Shown here: positions 18,642-28,354 of the stretch, piece by piece | Layout: every line of letters begins with the position of its first letter | Numbering within the stretch: position 1 is the stretch's first letter | From: Tritrichomonas musculus | Lineage: Eukaryota > Parabasalia > Tritrichomonadida > Tritrichomonadidae | Reading direction: 5' to 3' | Assembly (NCBI GenBank): GCA_039105265.1 | Contig: JAPFFF010000016.1 | Location: 372,001-436,000 of the forward strand | DNA length: 64,000 nucleotides | Made by a program: the position numbers and the translations under genes | Notes under the pieces: generated by a model | Seen by the model: the letters and a program-made list of their open reading frames with translations, nothing else | Told to the model about the DNA's origin: nothing | Databases searched by the model: none

Positions 18642-20297
18642 TACCCCCGAATCTCTACAAGTGAGAAAATTTTTGTACGTTATTAGAATAAATTTTAACG
18701 AATTAAAATTGAATGAAATTGTGAGAGATAATTGAATCAATAAACGTATAAAAAATAAAAATGATTTATAACTAAAGAAAGAAAAAAGATTTTATTATAT
18801 ACATTATATATTTATTAACATTATACCAAGATACTTTGATGATATTAAAATGAAGAAAAAAAAAAGAGGTAAAAAACAAATAATTTTAATATCCTAGTCA
18901 AATGAAAGAGATAGGTAAAAATTGAATATTGGTCAATATTATATGTCTAAAATGTTTGTTATTTATGCACTTATCAGCATTTGAAATTTTTAATTTTGGT
19001 TTTCTCTGATAATATTTTTAAAATATCCGACTAAGCTTTAAATTTCGTTAATATTGGCAAAAGAAAATATAAACTTCCTCCAAAGGTATTTGTGAATATC
19101 AAATTAAAAATTAAAAATTTTGACTTTTCTTCTCTGATATGATATTATTTGAGAATTTTTGAAAGAACTAAAAGAGATATTAAAATGAATCACGCGGATT
19201 CTACGTTGATATCAATGGTAGAATTAAATGAATAAATAAAATTGAAACGGGCTATTAAAGGTAAAATAATAACCAAATTATTAATTTAAATTTTTGAGAA
19301 AATATAAATATGTTTGCGAAAAATAATGTTAAAATAACTGAAAAAAGAAGTGTAATATGGAAAAATGATAGAAAAGCGATTTTTTTTGAAAACAATCTCG
19401 ATTAGTAAAAAATAACAATGAAATAAAAACTTAACGCTAAATGAGAACATGAAATAAGAAAATAATATAATTTAAATGGTTTATTTATAAAAAAATTGTG
19501 TGAAAGTGGTAAAAAAGTAAATAAAGTAGTAATTGAGACAGAAAAATTGGACACGAAGCTATACAATATATAAATATGAGATAAAACATGCTAAAATTGA
19601 CGATTTGAATAAAAAACTTTGAGGTTATAAGTATATTTAATTTCGAATTTTCGAAAATCAAAATTCCATTGAAATTTAAATAAAAGAGCAAAGAGATCTG
19701 GCTGTGTAGGCATATGCTATGTAGAAAAATAAGTTTTATCGATTAAAATTAAGATGGTGGAGAAAAAAGTAAATTTGAGCTGCTCATCTTAATAAAATTT
19801 GCCAATGTGATAATAAAATAAAAGAGAAATAAGATAAAAAGTCAAAATCGAATCAAAAAAACTGATTTTGTAAAAAAAAAAAATGTTATTTGATAAAAGC
19901 GAGTAGAAATTTGTTAACTATTTGAGTAAAAAAACAAGTAATCCTTCTTAATAAGGACCATTATTTAATTAAACATAGCTTTGATACTGAGAATTTGGGC
20001 GTTGAATAAAGAAACTTTGTAAATAAAAAGTATGAGTATTACAATAGAATTGCAATAGCCATGTCACTTTTTTGTTTTGTTAATATAAAAAATGCTTCTG
20101 ATTTTGATTTATAAAATAAAAATTTATTCATAAAAACAATGAATTGATTTTTTTATAAATATTTAAATGCCTGGTTTGAAGGTTTTTTTAGAAAAAAAAA
20201 TTTTTTTGTAAAGTTAACGAATTTAATAATTCTTTGCTAACTTGAAATAAAAATTCTAACGTACAAAAATTTTCTCACTTGTAGGAATTCGGGGGTA
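18642..20297. mobile_element. 1656 bp DNA element with about 41 bp terminal inverted repeats
   Basis: The left end begins TACCCCCGAATCTCTACAAG and continues through GTGAGAAAATTTTTGTACGT. The right end is the reverse complement with about two mismatches (CTTGTAGGAATTCGGGGGTA). TTTAA flanks both sides (18637-18641 and 20298-20302), so a 5-bp target duplication is possible; alternatively TA is the target and the element begins CCCCCG. The inside is AT-rich with no ORF over about 70 codons, so it is non-autonomous or decayed. The superfamily is not certain. Confidence 0.8.
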
Positions 20298-21910
20298 TTT
20301 AATGATGTGTAAGCCATCCAAGACTTTTTCCAGTTATTTTATATTTAGATAGATTTTTAATAGCTACATATAATTTACTATTTAAAAAATCAAAATCATC
20401 AAAGGTGAATTAGATAATCGCATTTTATTTTCCATAAAAAATAATTTGGGTAAAAAATGGTCATTTTGAATTTTTTGATTTTATAAATGGCGGAACCTCA
20501 TTTTAAATAATATTCCCTATTCTTATAATATATTTTAAAGCAAAAATATTGAGTTTGATCGTTTAAAATTAATTTTCTAACCGCCGAAAATTGAATCATT
20601 CCGTTTATTAATTCAACTTTTTGAATTCATTTTTCAAACTAAACTTTATCTTTGAAGTTATGTTCAAACAAAATATATCATTTTATTGAGCATTAAAAGA
20701 AGAAATCGAATATTACAAAATAAAAAGTTAGAAAAGATCATGTATCGAAAAAACTTAAAAATAATTATTATATTAACTTTTTTGGACTAACGGCAAAGTA
20801 ATTATAAATATTTATGTTTTATAATGTATAATGCATATGTATAAAATCAAATAGTATTAGTAGTTTTGAAGGATATCTCTTACGAAGAGAGATCTATTAG
20901 TATGTGAAGTCAAAAAAAACTCGATGAATATTAAGTTTTTTGATTGGTTTCAATGACCAATTTAAAGATTATTAAATGGGTAAGAAAATTTATTAAAATC
21001 ACCAAATAAAACCTAAAATTCGAAGAGATTTTGAAACTTTTTGAGGTCAAAAAAAGAGTGTCCCACCCATATTTAATGAAATTAGTAATCTTAATTTATA
21101 TTTCATTTATAATTCTTAATAATTCTTCAAAATAAAAATGTTAATTTGCTTATAAATCATTTTTTATCTTCTTTAATCTGCTTTTTGTTTTTTCCCCTAT
21201 AAATCTTCTAAAATTGATAAAAATTTTCACTATTAAGTATCCTATTTGCTTATATGCTCTTCTTTTTCGTTTTACACGTCGATAATTGCTTAAATTTCTA
21301 GTTTTTTGTTTATGGATTCTAATTCATCATTGAAAATAACATTTTTCTGAGGGCTTTTGCTGATAAATTAACTAAAAATCATCTTAAAATGGATAAAAAT
21401 TTGTAACTGTAACCAGAAAACGCTAAAATGTCTGATATTTGATTCTTGATTAATAAAAACTATAATGAATTTGAATGAATAACCGTATTTTTTAAATCAA
21501 AAAATATCGGCTGCATTTTAAAAATATGTAAATATATTAGTAAATATTTAATATAAATACAAATAAAAACAAAAATTAAATAATAATATTTAATAATAAT
21601 ATAAATAAATAAATTAAAACCTTTTTTAATGCAAAAAAGTGAATTTTCTGATGATTTTTATTATTCAATAAATGGTGAGTAAATTGAGAAGATTGAATGA
21701 TGATTTTTTTTTTCTCAAATATTTCAAAGAAATTCAAAGTATTTATCAATTTACTATGCGGTTTTATGAATCACTATGTAATTTCTAAAGATACGGTATA
21801 CGGTCATTTTTGAATGATTTATTTAAAAACTTTCAAAAAGTTCTGGTGTAAAACATTGAATATTTCTTTCAAAAAATTTTGAATTCTTTAGACAATAAAG
21901 ACCAACCTAA
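20298..21910. other. 1.6 kb AT-rich spacer upstream of protease copy B
   Basis: No coding-like stretch on either strand, and no repeat recognised elsewhere in the window. The promoter of the gene at 21911 should lie at its right end. Confidence 0.45.
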
Positions 21911-22894
21911 ATGTTTTTTGTAGCGTTCGTTACGTTTTGCTTTTCAAAACCACTTATTTTAAAATCACAAGAACGTTCTTTCCTTAATTGGATGAGAGCA
22001 AACAACAAGTTTTTCGTTGGAGAAGATTATCATCTTCGCTTAGGAATTTGGATTACAAATCTACAATATGTTTTTTCTCATAACAAACAAAGCAAGAAAA
22101 CTTTCAAATTAGCAATGAACTCACTCTCACATCTTACTCCTGCTGAGTATAAAGCACTTTTGAACAATAGAATGTCATTCAAGAAATCGACCATTCAAAA
22201 AGAAATTTCACATGTTCATATAATGGATGATATTAATAATGTTGATCTCAGAAAAGAAGGTTGTGTCACAAAGGTTCGCGATTGTGGAAATTGTGGTGCA
22301 GATTGGGCTTTTGGAGCAACAACAGAATTTGAAAGCAAAATTTTCAAAGAAACATCTATTCTTTACGAATTTTCAGAATCGCAGCTCATCGATTGCATGC
22401 CAAAGTCTGTCGCTGATGGATGCAATAGCGGAGACTTTTCATTAGCAGTAGATTACGTCTTAAAGAATTATCATGGAGGAATGGTCACACGTGAAGATTA
22501 TCCATATCACCAATCAAAGCAAGATTGCATGATTGATACATCAAAGCTCATTGGAAATTTATACACTCACATTTCAAGTAATATAGACCAAACTGACGAC
22601 ATGATTTTAGCATTTTTCGTTGGATATTATCGAACTGTTGCTGCTTGCGCTTTTGATGCTTCGCACGCTTCCTTCCAATTGTACAGCAGTGGAATTTATG
22701 ATGAACCAAAATGTGATAGAACAAACTTAAATCATGCTGGTTCATGCGTCGGATATGGCGTTGATGATAATGATGTTCAATACTTCATAATCAGAAACTG
22801 CTGGGGTACATCATGGGGTGAATCTGGATATATCAGAATGATACGTGGAACAAACCAATGTGGTTTAGCCAATAAATATGATATATTTAACTAA
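21911..22894 (+). CDS. Papain-family (C1A) protein, predicted inactive: active-site Cys replaced by Asp (copy B)
   Basis: 327 residues, full C1A layout. A short hydrophobic signal-like N-terminus (MFFVAFVTFCF) is followed by an I29-type propeptide (about 20-85, FLNWMRANNKFF), then the mature domain from about 109. The usual QGQCGSCWAF motif reads CGNCGADWAF (125-134). Asp131 therefore occupies the catalytic Cys25 position and Cys125 the oxyanion Gln19 position (papain numbering). The catalytic His275 (LNHAG) and Asn296 (RNCWGTSWGESGY) are kept. Classical cysteine-protease chemistry should be impossible; it could be a decoy, inhibitor or binding protein. It is probably secreted or lysosomal. 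The natural stop is TAA at 22892-22894, directly followed by the 1.05 kb repeat. Confidence 0.85.
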   Translation: MFFVAFVTFCFSKPLILKSQERSFLNWMRANNKFFVGEDYHLRLGIWITNLQYVFSHNKQSKKTFKLAMNSLSHLTPAEYKALLNNRMSFKKSTIQKEISHVHIMDDINNVDLRKEGCVTKVRDCGNCGADWAFGATTEFESKIFKETSILYEFSESQLIDCMPKSVADGCNSGDFSLAVDYVLKNYHGGMVTREDYPYHQSKQDCMIDTSKLIGNLYTHISSNIDQTDDMILAFFVGYYRTVAACAFDASHASFQLYSSGIYDEPKCDRTNLNHAGSCVGYGVDDNDVQYFIIRNCWGTSWGESGYIRMIRGTNQCGLANKYDIFN

Positions 22895-23931
22895 AAGAAA
22901 TAAAAATTAGTTTAAACACTTTTAAAAAGTATTTATTTACAATCTAAAATGGTAAAAGCCAAAACTAAATCTCGATCAAAAACGATAATATCGTAACGCG
23001 AAAAATTGATAGACGTGAGGAAAATGAGGTAGCTCATTTAAAAAATTGAAAATATACTGAAAAAATTCAGAGAATTCTCTCAAAATACAAATAGAGAAAA
23101 AAGTAAAAAAAAAATCTAAAAAATTGAAGGAAAAAAAAAAATTGAAGGAAAAAAAAATCTAAAAAATTGAAGGAAAAAATAAAAATATTTGTTGGCAGAA
23201 AAATATTTTTTGGGAAATCAGATTTGACCGGACGGTTAAGGTCATTTTTGACCTTAAAACCGCAGATATCGTTAATGGACGCTTGACTTTTTGAATTTGT
23301 TCGTTTAAATAAACATTGAAAAGTTCGTTTATAAGAACCAATTCAAAAATTCAGAGTAAAAATTAATATTAAACATATCTTTAAATTCTACGCATAAAAT
23401 TTAGAAATTATAATTCATATTATATGTTCAATTGATAAATAAATTTAAAAGGTTGTGAACAAGTTCCTATCAAATCCCCCAACTTTTTTTTGACCTTGCG
23501 ACCGTTAATTTCTTATCAATTTTTAAAAAATAAAATTTCTAAAAATAAAGGTCAAATAAAGGTGAAATTTTGATAAAAAAAGGTCAATTTATGCGAAAAT
23601 GAGAGTGTTTATTCGATTTTTTATGCGGAAATTATTAGCCACTACTTCGTAGTGGCTGACGCAAATACTTCGCTGCGCTCGTATTTGCTACCATTAAGGC
23701 GCTCAGGGCCGCCCTGGCATTCGCATTATCCGTCGCCACCCTGGCTCCCTTCGGGGACTGGGACGGGGGCAGGAGGAGGGGCCTGATCGGCCGCCCCCTC
23801 CTTTCCCCCTTCCCTAGCCTTTCCCCTTTTACCTCCCCCAGCCTCAATCTGTAAAATAATTTCGAAATCTTTTCGCTAAAAAAGTCGTTAATCGCGCTGA
23901 ATTGCATGGTTGAAACACTTGCGAGTTTGTT
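22884..23931. repeat. 1.05 kb repeat block, copy B
   Basis: Partner of 13953-15014. Differences cluster (for example TCTCGATCAAAAACGATAAT here against GCTAGATTAAAAAAGATTAT there), in contrast to the almost identical protease sequence just upstream. It ends inside the stem of the hairpin at 23903-23970. Confidence 0.85.
23635..23850. other. GC-rich island of consecutive hairpins, copy B
   Basis: Same hairpin series as 14719-14935, with all main stems kept (GCCACTAC/GTAGTGGC, GCAAATAC/GTATTTGC, CAGGG/CCCTG). The loops and stems are almost identical in the two copies although the flanking repeat has diverged. Confidence 0.7.
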
Positions 23932-23970
23932 GAAGTACATTAGCAAACTTGCAAGTGTTTCAACCATGCA
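23903..23970. repeat. Near-perfect 27 bp stem inverted repeat (hairpin)
   Basis: Arms 23903-23929 (TGCATGGTTGAAACACTTGC and on) and 23944-23970 are complementary with one mismatch, around a 14-base loop. Only the left arm is present in copy A, which stops at 15014. The hairpin therefore marks a junction of the repeat block. Confidence 0.85.
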
Positions 23971-25610
23971 AGTTCAGCTTTTTATTTAAAGATCTCTTCC
24001 CGAAAAAAAAAAGGTATCCTTGGGTGGGAATTTCTAAAAAATTTGGGAAATGAACTTTTTGAAAAGAAAAAAAATTGAAGGGTAATTTCTTAAAATATAC
24101 CTGAGAAAGGCATTCGCTAAGGAAAAAAAATTAATTTTTTTGAAAATTTTTATAAAGAAATACTTTTCTATTAATATACCTGAGAAATACGTAATTTTTT
24201 CATGAATGAAAAAATTAAAAAAAAAAAAAATTATAGTGAATCGAACTGGAGCTTTTATATTTTAATATGACAAAGAATGAACAATTAAGCTATCAAAAAT
24301 TGAATTATAGAAAAAAATAGTTATATAAAAAGTTAAAGTTCTAAATTGTTCATTATAAAATACAACTCAAAAACATTACTTTATTAGTAACAAAGTGCTT
24401 TTTAATGAAATATTGTATTATACAAGTTATTTTACGAAATTATAAAAAATAGAGGGAAAAGAAAATGCAAAAATATAAAAGGTTTTATATATAATATTTT
24501 TTTTACTTCTATAAAAGCTTATTTCGTTAATAGAATAAATATTTATTTCAGAATGAGCAAAATATAATAAATAATTCAGATCAATTCTTGACGTTGCTTT
24601 GAGTATGGTGAATATTCTTGATTGTAAAAGTAATAAAGAAGGATTTTTTATAACCAAAATAATTTTAGTGTTGATTTAGCAGAAAAATTATTAAGTCTTG
24701 CTTTAGTTTCTTGAATTTTCCTTTTTTTTGTTTAAAACCTGGATTTCTAGGACTATTTTATAAATCAAAAAGTTTAACTTTTTCTAAACTTCCCAATTTC
24801 CCCATTTCCCCATTCCCTGGAATGGGGAAGTATTGAAATTTGTATGAAAAAGTTAAACTTTTTGACATGGGAAATATTTGGGGAAATGGGGAAGTTCTGA
24901 AAAAGTTTATTTTTTTGAATTATAAAATGGTTTGAGAAAATGGGAATTTAAGAAAAAGTTGTGGTTTAATATGAAAAAATTAAATAAAAACAAAAAAAAT
25001 GCATTGAATATTTTCAATTATTTTTTTAAAAAAAGGAATAAATTTCAAAGATTAATTGGTCAAATATTTTTTTTTATTTATTTCCTATTTTTTATAATTC
25101 CATTCAATTTGATCTCTTCCCGGGAATATTTTTTGGAGTTTAGGACGGGAATTTCCCCTCTCAATTTTTCGGGAAGAGATCTTTACTTTTTATTCTTTGA
25201 TTTTTATGACCTTGTGAAAAATTAACGGTCGCGAGGTCAAAAAAAAGTTGGGGGATTTAATAGGAGCTTGCAAGCAAAAATTCAACAATAATACCATTTA
25301 GTAATAATCAGTATATTTCCATGGAATTTCCAAATTTCCACAGAACATTCGACGAATATCCAAAGCGAAACAGAAATAATTAATGATAAATAACAGTAAA
25401 TCATCAAATTTGCAGCTAAAATTCAACAATATTAACAATTAATAATAATCAGTAAATTTCTAACAAACATTCGACAAATATCTAAAGCGAAACAGAATTG
25501 CAACTTTATCTTACAATCAAATTCACATCCACTTTTTGTTAAGAAGCAAAACGATCTCAATATTTTGAATGCATATCTGTCCTTTCATTTTTATATATTT
25601 TTCATTTAAG

Positions 25611-25676
25611 TCTACATACCGCCTAGCGGGTGTCGAGTGCAGCCGAGACCCCGCGGATGGCGGTAAGACTCGGTAA
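25611..25676. repeat. GC-rich palindromic repeat, copy 1
   Basis: TACCGCC (25617-25623) and GGCGGTA (25659-25665) enclose CTAGCGGG and ACCCCGCGG, followed by TCGGTAAAAAT. The inverted counterpart is at 53880-53973. It stands out against the AT-rich surroundings. Confidence 0.75.
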
Positions 25677-25882
25677 AAATTGTATCTTACAATCACCAAA
25701 TAAAAGTCATTTTAAAAGCATTACGAGTATTTATATTTATTTTTTATATATATAATTAGCTTCTACATTGATTTTTCCCTTATTTTTAAGATTTTATTCT
25801 CTCAAAAAGTTTCAGCAAATTGGTTTCTGAGGGGTTTTTTTGGCCTTTATTTGACCAAAACTGCTCCGGTCAAATCCGATTT

Positions 25883-25884
<2 letters not shown>

Positions 25885-25930
<46 letters not shown>
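25885..25930. repeat. 46 bp poly-T tract
   Basis: An uninterrupted run of 46 T residues, 185 bp downstream of the kinase gene's stop (that gene is on the minus strand). It directly follows the right arm of the foldback region. Length may be uncertain in the assembly. Confidence 0.9.
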
Positions 25931-25934
<4 letters not shown>

Positions 25935-26115
25935 ATATACAAAAATATTTGATCAATTTCCAAAAATCTGATAAATGATTAAAAGAGACAACTGATTTGT
26001 TTCAATTAACAGAAATAATCATCATCTTACATACATTTTTTGAGTCCAAATATAAAAGTACTCGTGACAAGTGAAATGAAAAATCTGAAAATTTCTATCA
26101 AAGAAGAAATTCAAA

Positions 26116-27801
26116 TCACTTCATTTTTTTGTTTGGTTCACTTTGAAAATATTTGTCAACTTTTTCAATATATTGAATAAACTGAGCCTCGTTTACTTCA
26201 CTTGTGATGAATTCTTTGTTGTTTCTCAGTTCACTTACAATTTGGTCGAATGTTGGGCGGTCCTCTTTGTACTGGGACCAGCACAGCGCAACCAGCCTGA
26301 AGAAGATCGGGTAAATCCTCTTTCTGAATCTAGGACGATAATAATTTTCGGTTATCTTCTCAAAAAGTTTTTTCATATCGTTTTCATTTCTGAACGGGAC
26401 ATCACCAGTGAGGACCTCGTAGGCGACAACCGCAAAAGAGTAAACGTCGCTCGCCTTAACGTACATATGTGACTCTATCGTCTCTGGCGCCGAGTAGACA
26501 GACAGGCTGTCGAGGTCAGGCTGCTGCAGCATCCCTCTCAGTCTCGGGAAGAGGTCGGCGTCGAGGAGAACGTTTACTGGCCTCAGGTTGCAGTGGAGGA
26601 CGTCGTGCGAGTGCAGGAAAGACATGGCAGATGCAATTCCATAGATGACGATCAATTTTTGAGTAGTGCTCCAATTCAAATTTCTGTTTCCTCTTCTTTC
26701 ATTGTTGAGGAGATCAAAAAGTGTCATGTTAGGTGACTTGACTTCACCATGACCAAATAAAAACTGAATACAAGGATGATTCAATTTTGAAAGAATTTTC
26801 GCATCATCATTTTCCTTTTCACTTTTTAAACCATCCACTTTTTCAATACTCACTTCACCATCACTCACATCATCCTCCTCGTTGTGCTCTTCACGCACGT
26901 ACTTGTCGATGGACTCTACGTAGGCTCTGAACTCCTCTCTGTCCACTTTTTCAGAGACAAATCTTTCGTCATTTCTCAATTGAAGGACTATTTGGTCAAA
27001 TGTCGGCCTCTTTTGACCATCCGCATCCCAGCACCTTTCAATGAGCTCCCTATAACAAGCCGGCGTTTCGTCGTCCATCTCAGGCCTGACACCTTCTCCT
27101 ATTTCGTGCAGCATTAGGAGCGTCGACTCGTTCTTTTTGAAAGTTTTTATTTGGCCGATCACAATTTGATAGACAATCATTGAAAAAGAGTAGACGTCGT
27201 TTGAAAAAGTGATCTCATTATGAACCGTCATTTCAGGTGCAATGTAAAGAGGTGTCCCAACAACCATCTTTTTGATTCTCTCCCTCTCGCCTTTCAATTT
27301 CCGCGAGATTCCGAAATCGATGATTTTCGGATGAAAGTTTTCATCCTCCAAAATGTTTCCTGGCTTCAAATCGAGGTGGACGATGTGATGCGAATGCAGG
27401 TATGACATGGCTGATGCTATTCCGTATATATTTATTAATTTTTTGGTTTCCGTCCAGTTGGCACTTTTTCTTTCCTGTTTTACTATGTCCGAAAGTGAAC
27501 CGTTAGAAATGTAGTCCATGAAAATTATCGGGCGGTTTTCTTCATCAAAATTGAGAGGTGAGAAGCCGCGAAGTTTGATTATGGACGGATGATTTAATTC
27601 TGACATTATGTTGAGCTCCTTGAAAAGTTGGACCGTGAATTCACAAAAGTAATCATTCAAATCATGAAGATATGATTTGGCTGCAAGTATTTGACCAGTT
27701 TTTTTATCTCGTACTTTGATAATATCGGATGCTTGTCCTTCCCCAATATCATCAAATTCTTCATATTGGCTTATATCCAGTATTCGAATAGGTTTTGCCA
27801 T
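26116..27801 (-). CDS. Tandem kinase-pseudokinase protein (TKL-type)
   Basis: 561 residues with two kinase-like domains that arose by internal duplication. Domain 1 (about 14-282) has a glycine-loop remnant (IGEGQASD), Lys42 (AAKSY), HLDLKPGN (142-149, with Asp144 catalytic), DFG 162-164 and APE 188-190, so it should phosphorylate Ser/Thr. Domain 2 (about 333-540) starts at the alphaC region (AKILSKLNHP). It lacks the glycine loop and the VAIK lysine, has HCNLRPVN (403-410) where Asn replaces the catalytic Asp, has no DFG, and keeps APE and the SDVYSFAVV helix: a pseudokinase. Both domains end in a matching helical tail (LRNDERFVSEKVDREEF and LRNNKEFITSEVNEAQF). An acidic linker (304-321) joins them. 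No transmembrane segment, so it is a cytosolic signalling protein. Upstream it is divergent from the discoidin-type pseudogene. Confidence 0.88.
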   Translation of the reverse strand: MAKPIRILDISQYEEFDDIGEGQASDIIKVRDKKTGQILAAKSYLHDLNDYFCEFTVQLFKELNIMSELNHPSIIKLRGFSPLNFDEENRPIIFMDYISNGSLSDIVKQERKSANWTETKKLINIYGIASAMSYLHSHHIVHLDLKPGNILEDENFHPKIIDFGISRKLKGERERIKKMVVGTPLYIAPEMTVHNEITFSNDVYSFSMIVYQIVIGQIKTFKKNESTLLMLHEIGEGVRPEMDDETPACYRELIERCWDADGQKRPTFDQIVLQLRNDERFVSEKVDREEFRAYVESIDKYVREEHNEEDDVSDGEVSIEKVDGLKSEKENDDAKILSKLNHPCIQFLFGHGEVKSPNMTLFDLLNNERRGNRNLNWSTTQKLIVIYGIASAMSFLHSHDVLHCNLRPVNVLLDADLFPRLRGMLQQPDLDSLSVYSAPETIESHMYVKASDVYSFAVVAYEVLTGDVPFRNENDMKKLFEKITENYYRPRFRKRIYPIFFRLVALCWSQYKEDRPTFDQIVSELRNNKEFITSEVNEAQFIQYIEKVDKYFQSEPNKKMK

Positions 27802-28354
27802 TTTTTTTTATTTTTATGAAACTTTTTCAATAAAATAAAATTTTTGTTTGAAATTTGAGATGATAAATGGCTTTTTATTATTTATACCAAACTTTGCTTT
27901 GCAATCATTATTTATATTATCAAACTTACATCATTTTTAAAATATTAATAATCAAAATTATTAAACCAACCTTTACTTATTTATAATGAAATCAACAGAA
28001 ATAATAGAATATATATAACTCATATAACATAATTACTTTAAATATATATGATGGAAACTAAATGATCTCAATTAGTCTCCTTAAATAATGCACCCAAATC
28101 CCTTATAGAATTGTTTATTAATATCTTACAATTATAATCTCTTTATTTAATTGCTCTAATGAAATAATATTGTTTTGAATGCGTACTAAATCAAAATGTC
28201 GTAAATAATAAAAAGATTTTCCAAAGAAAGAAAAAAAATCGTATAAGTATCCATTATAATTCAAATAGAAATATCGTATAAGTCTAACTATGCATTTGCC
28301 TTCTTTATAAATATTCTATTCTCGCCTACTTTGCTGATTATCTTAAATGGATTA
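27802..28354. other. AT-rich divergent spacer, no gene seen
   Basis: Between the kinase gene and the discoidin-type pseudogene. It contains a short direct repeat, ATCGTATAAGT (28229 and 28273). An in-frame TTG at 28331 extends the pseudogene frame but is not a plausible start. Confidence 0.45.

Larger units (their letters stand above)
23212..25890. repeat. Imperfect foldback region: scattered inverted repeats centred near 24.5 kb
   Basis: Three left-arm landmarks recur inverted and in mirror order on the right. AAATCAGATTTGACCGGA (23215-23232) pairs with TCCGGTCAAATCCGATTT (25865-25882). TCAAATCCCCCAACTTTTTT (about 23470) pairs with AAAAAAGTTGGGGGATTT (25241-25258). AAAGATCTCTTCCCG (23989-24003) pairs with CGGGAAGAGATCTTT (25169-25183). 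The centre (24780-24900) has inverted CTTCCCCATTTCCCC-like tracts. This suggests an old palindromic or foldback element built partly from the 1.05 kb repeat. No gene inside: the 24932-25225 frame is low-complexity. Confidence 0.65.

Noticed and set aside
24932-25225. 97-codon ORF
   Set aside because: Low-complexity Lys/Phe/Asn translation lying across the right arm of an inverted repeat. No homology texture.
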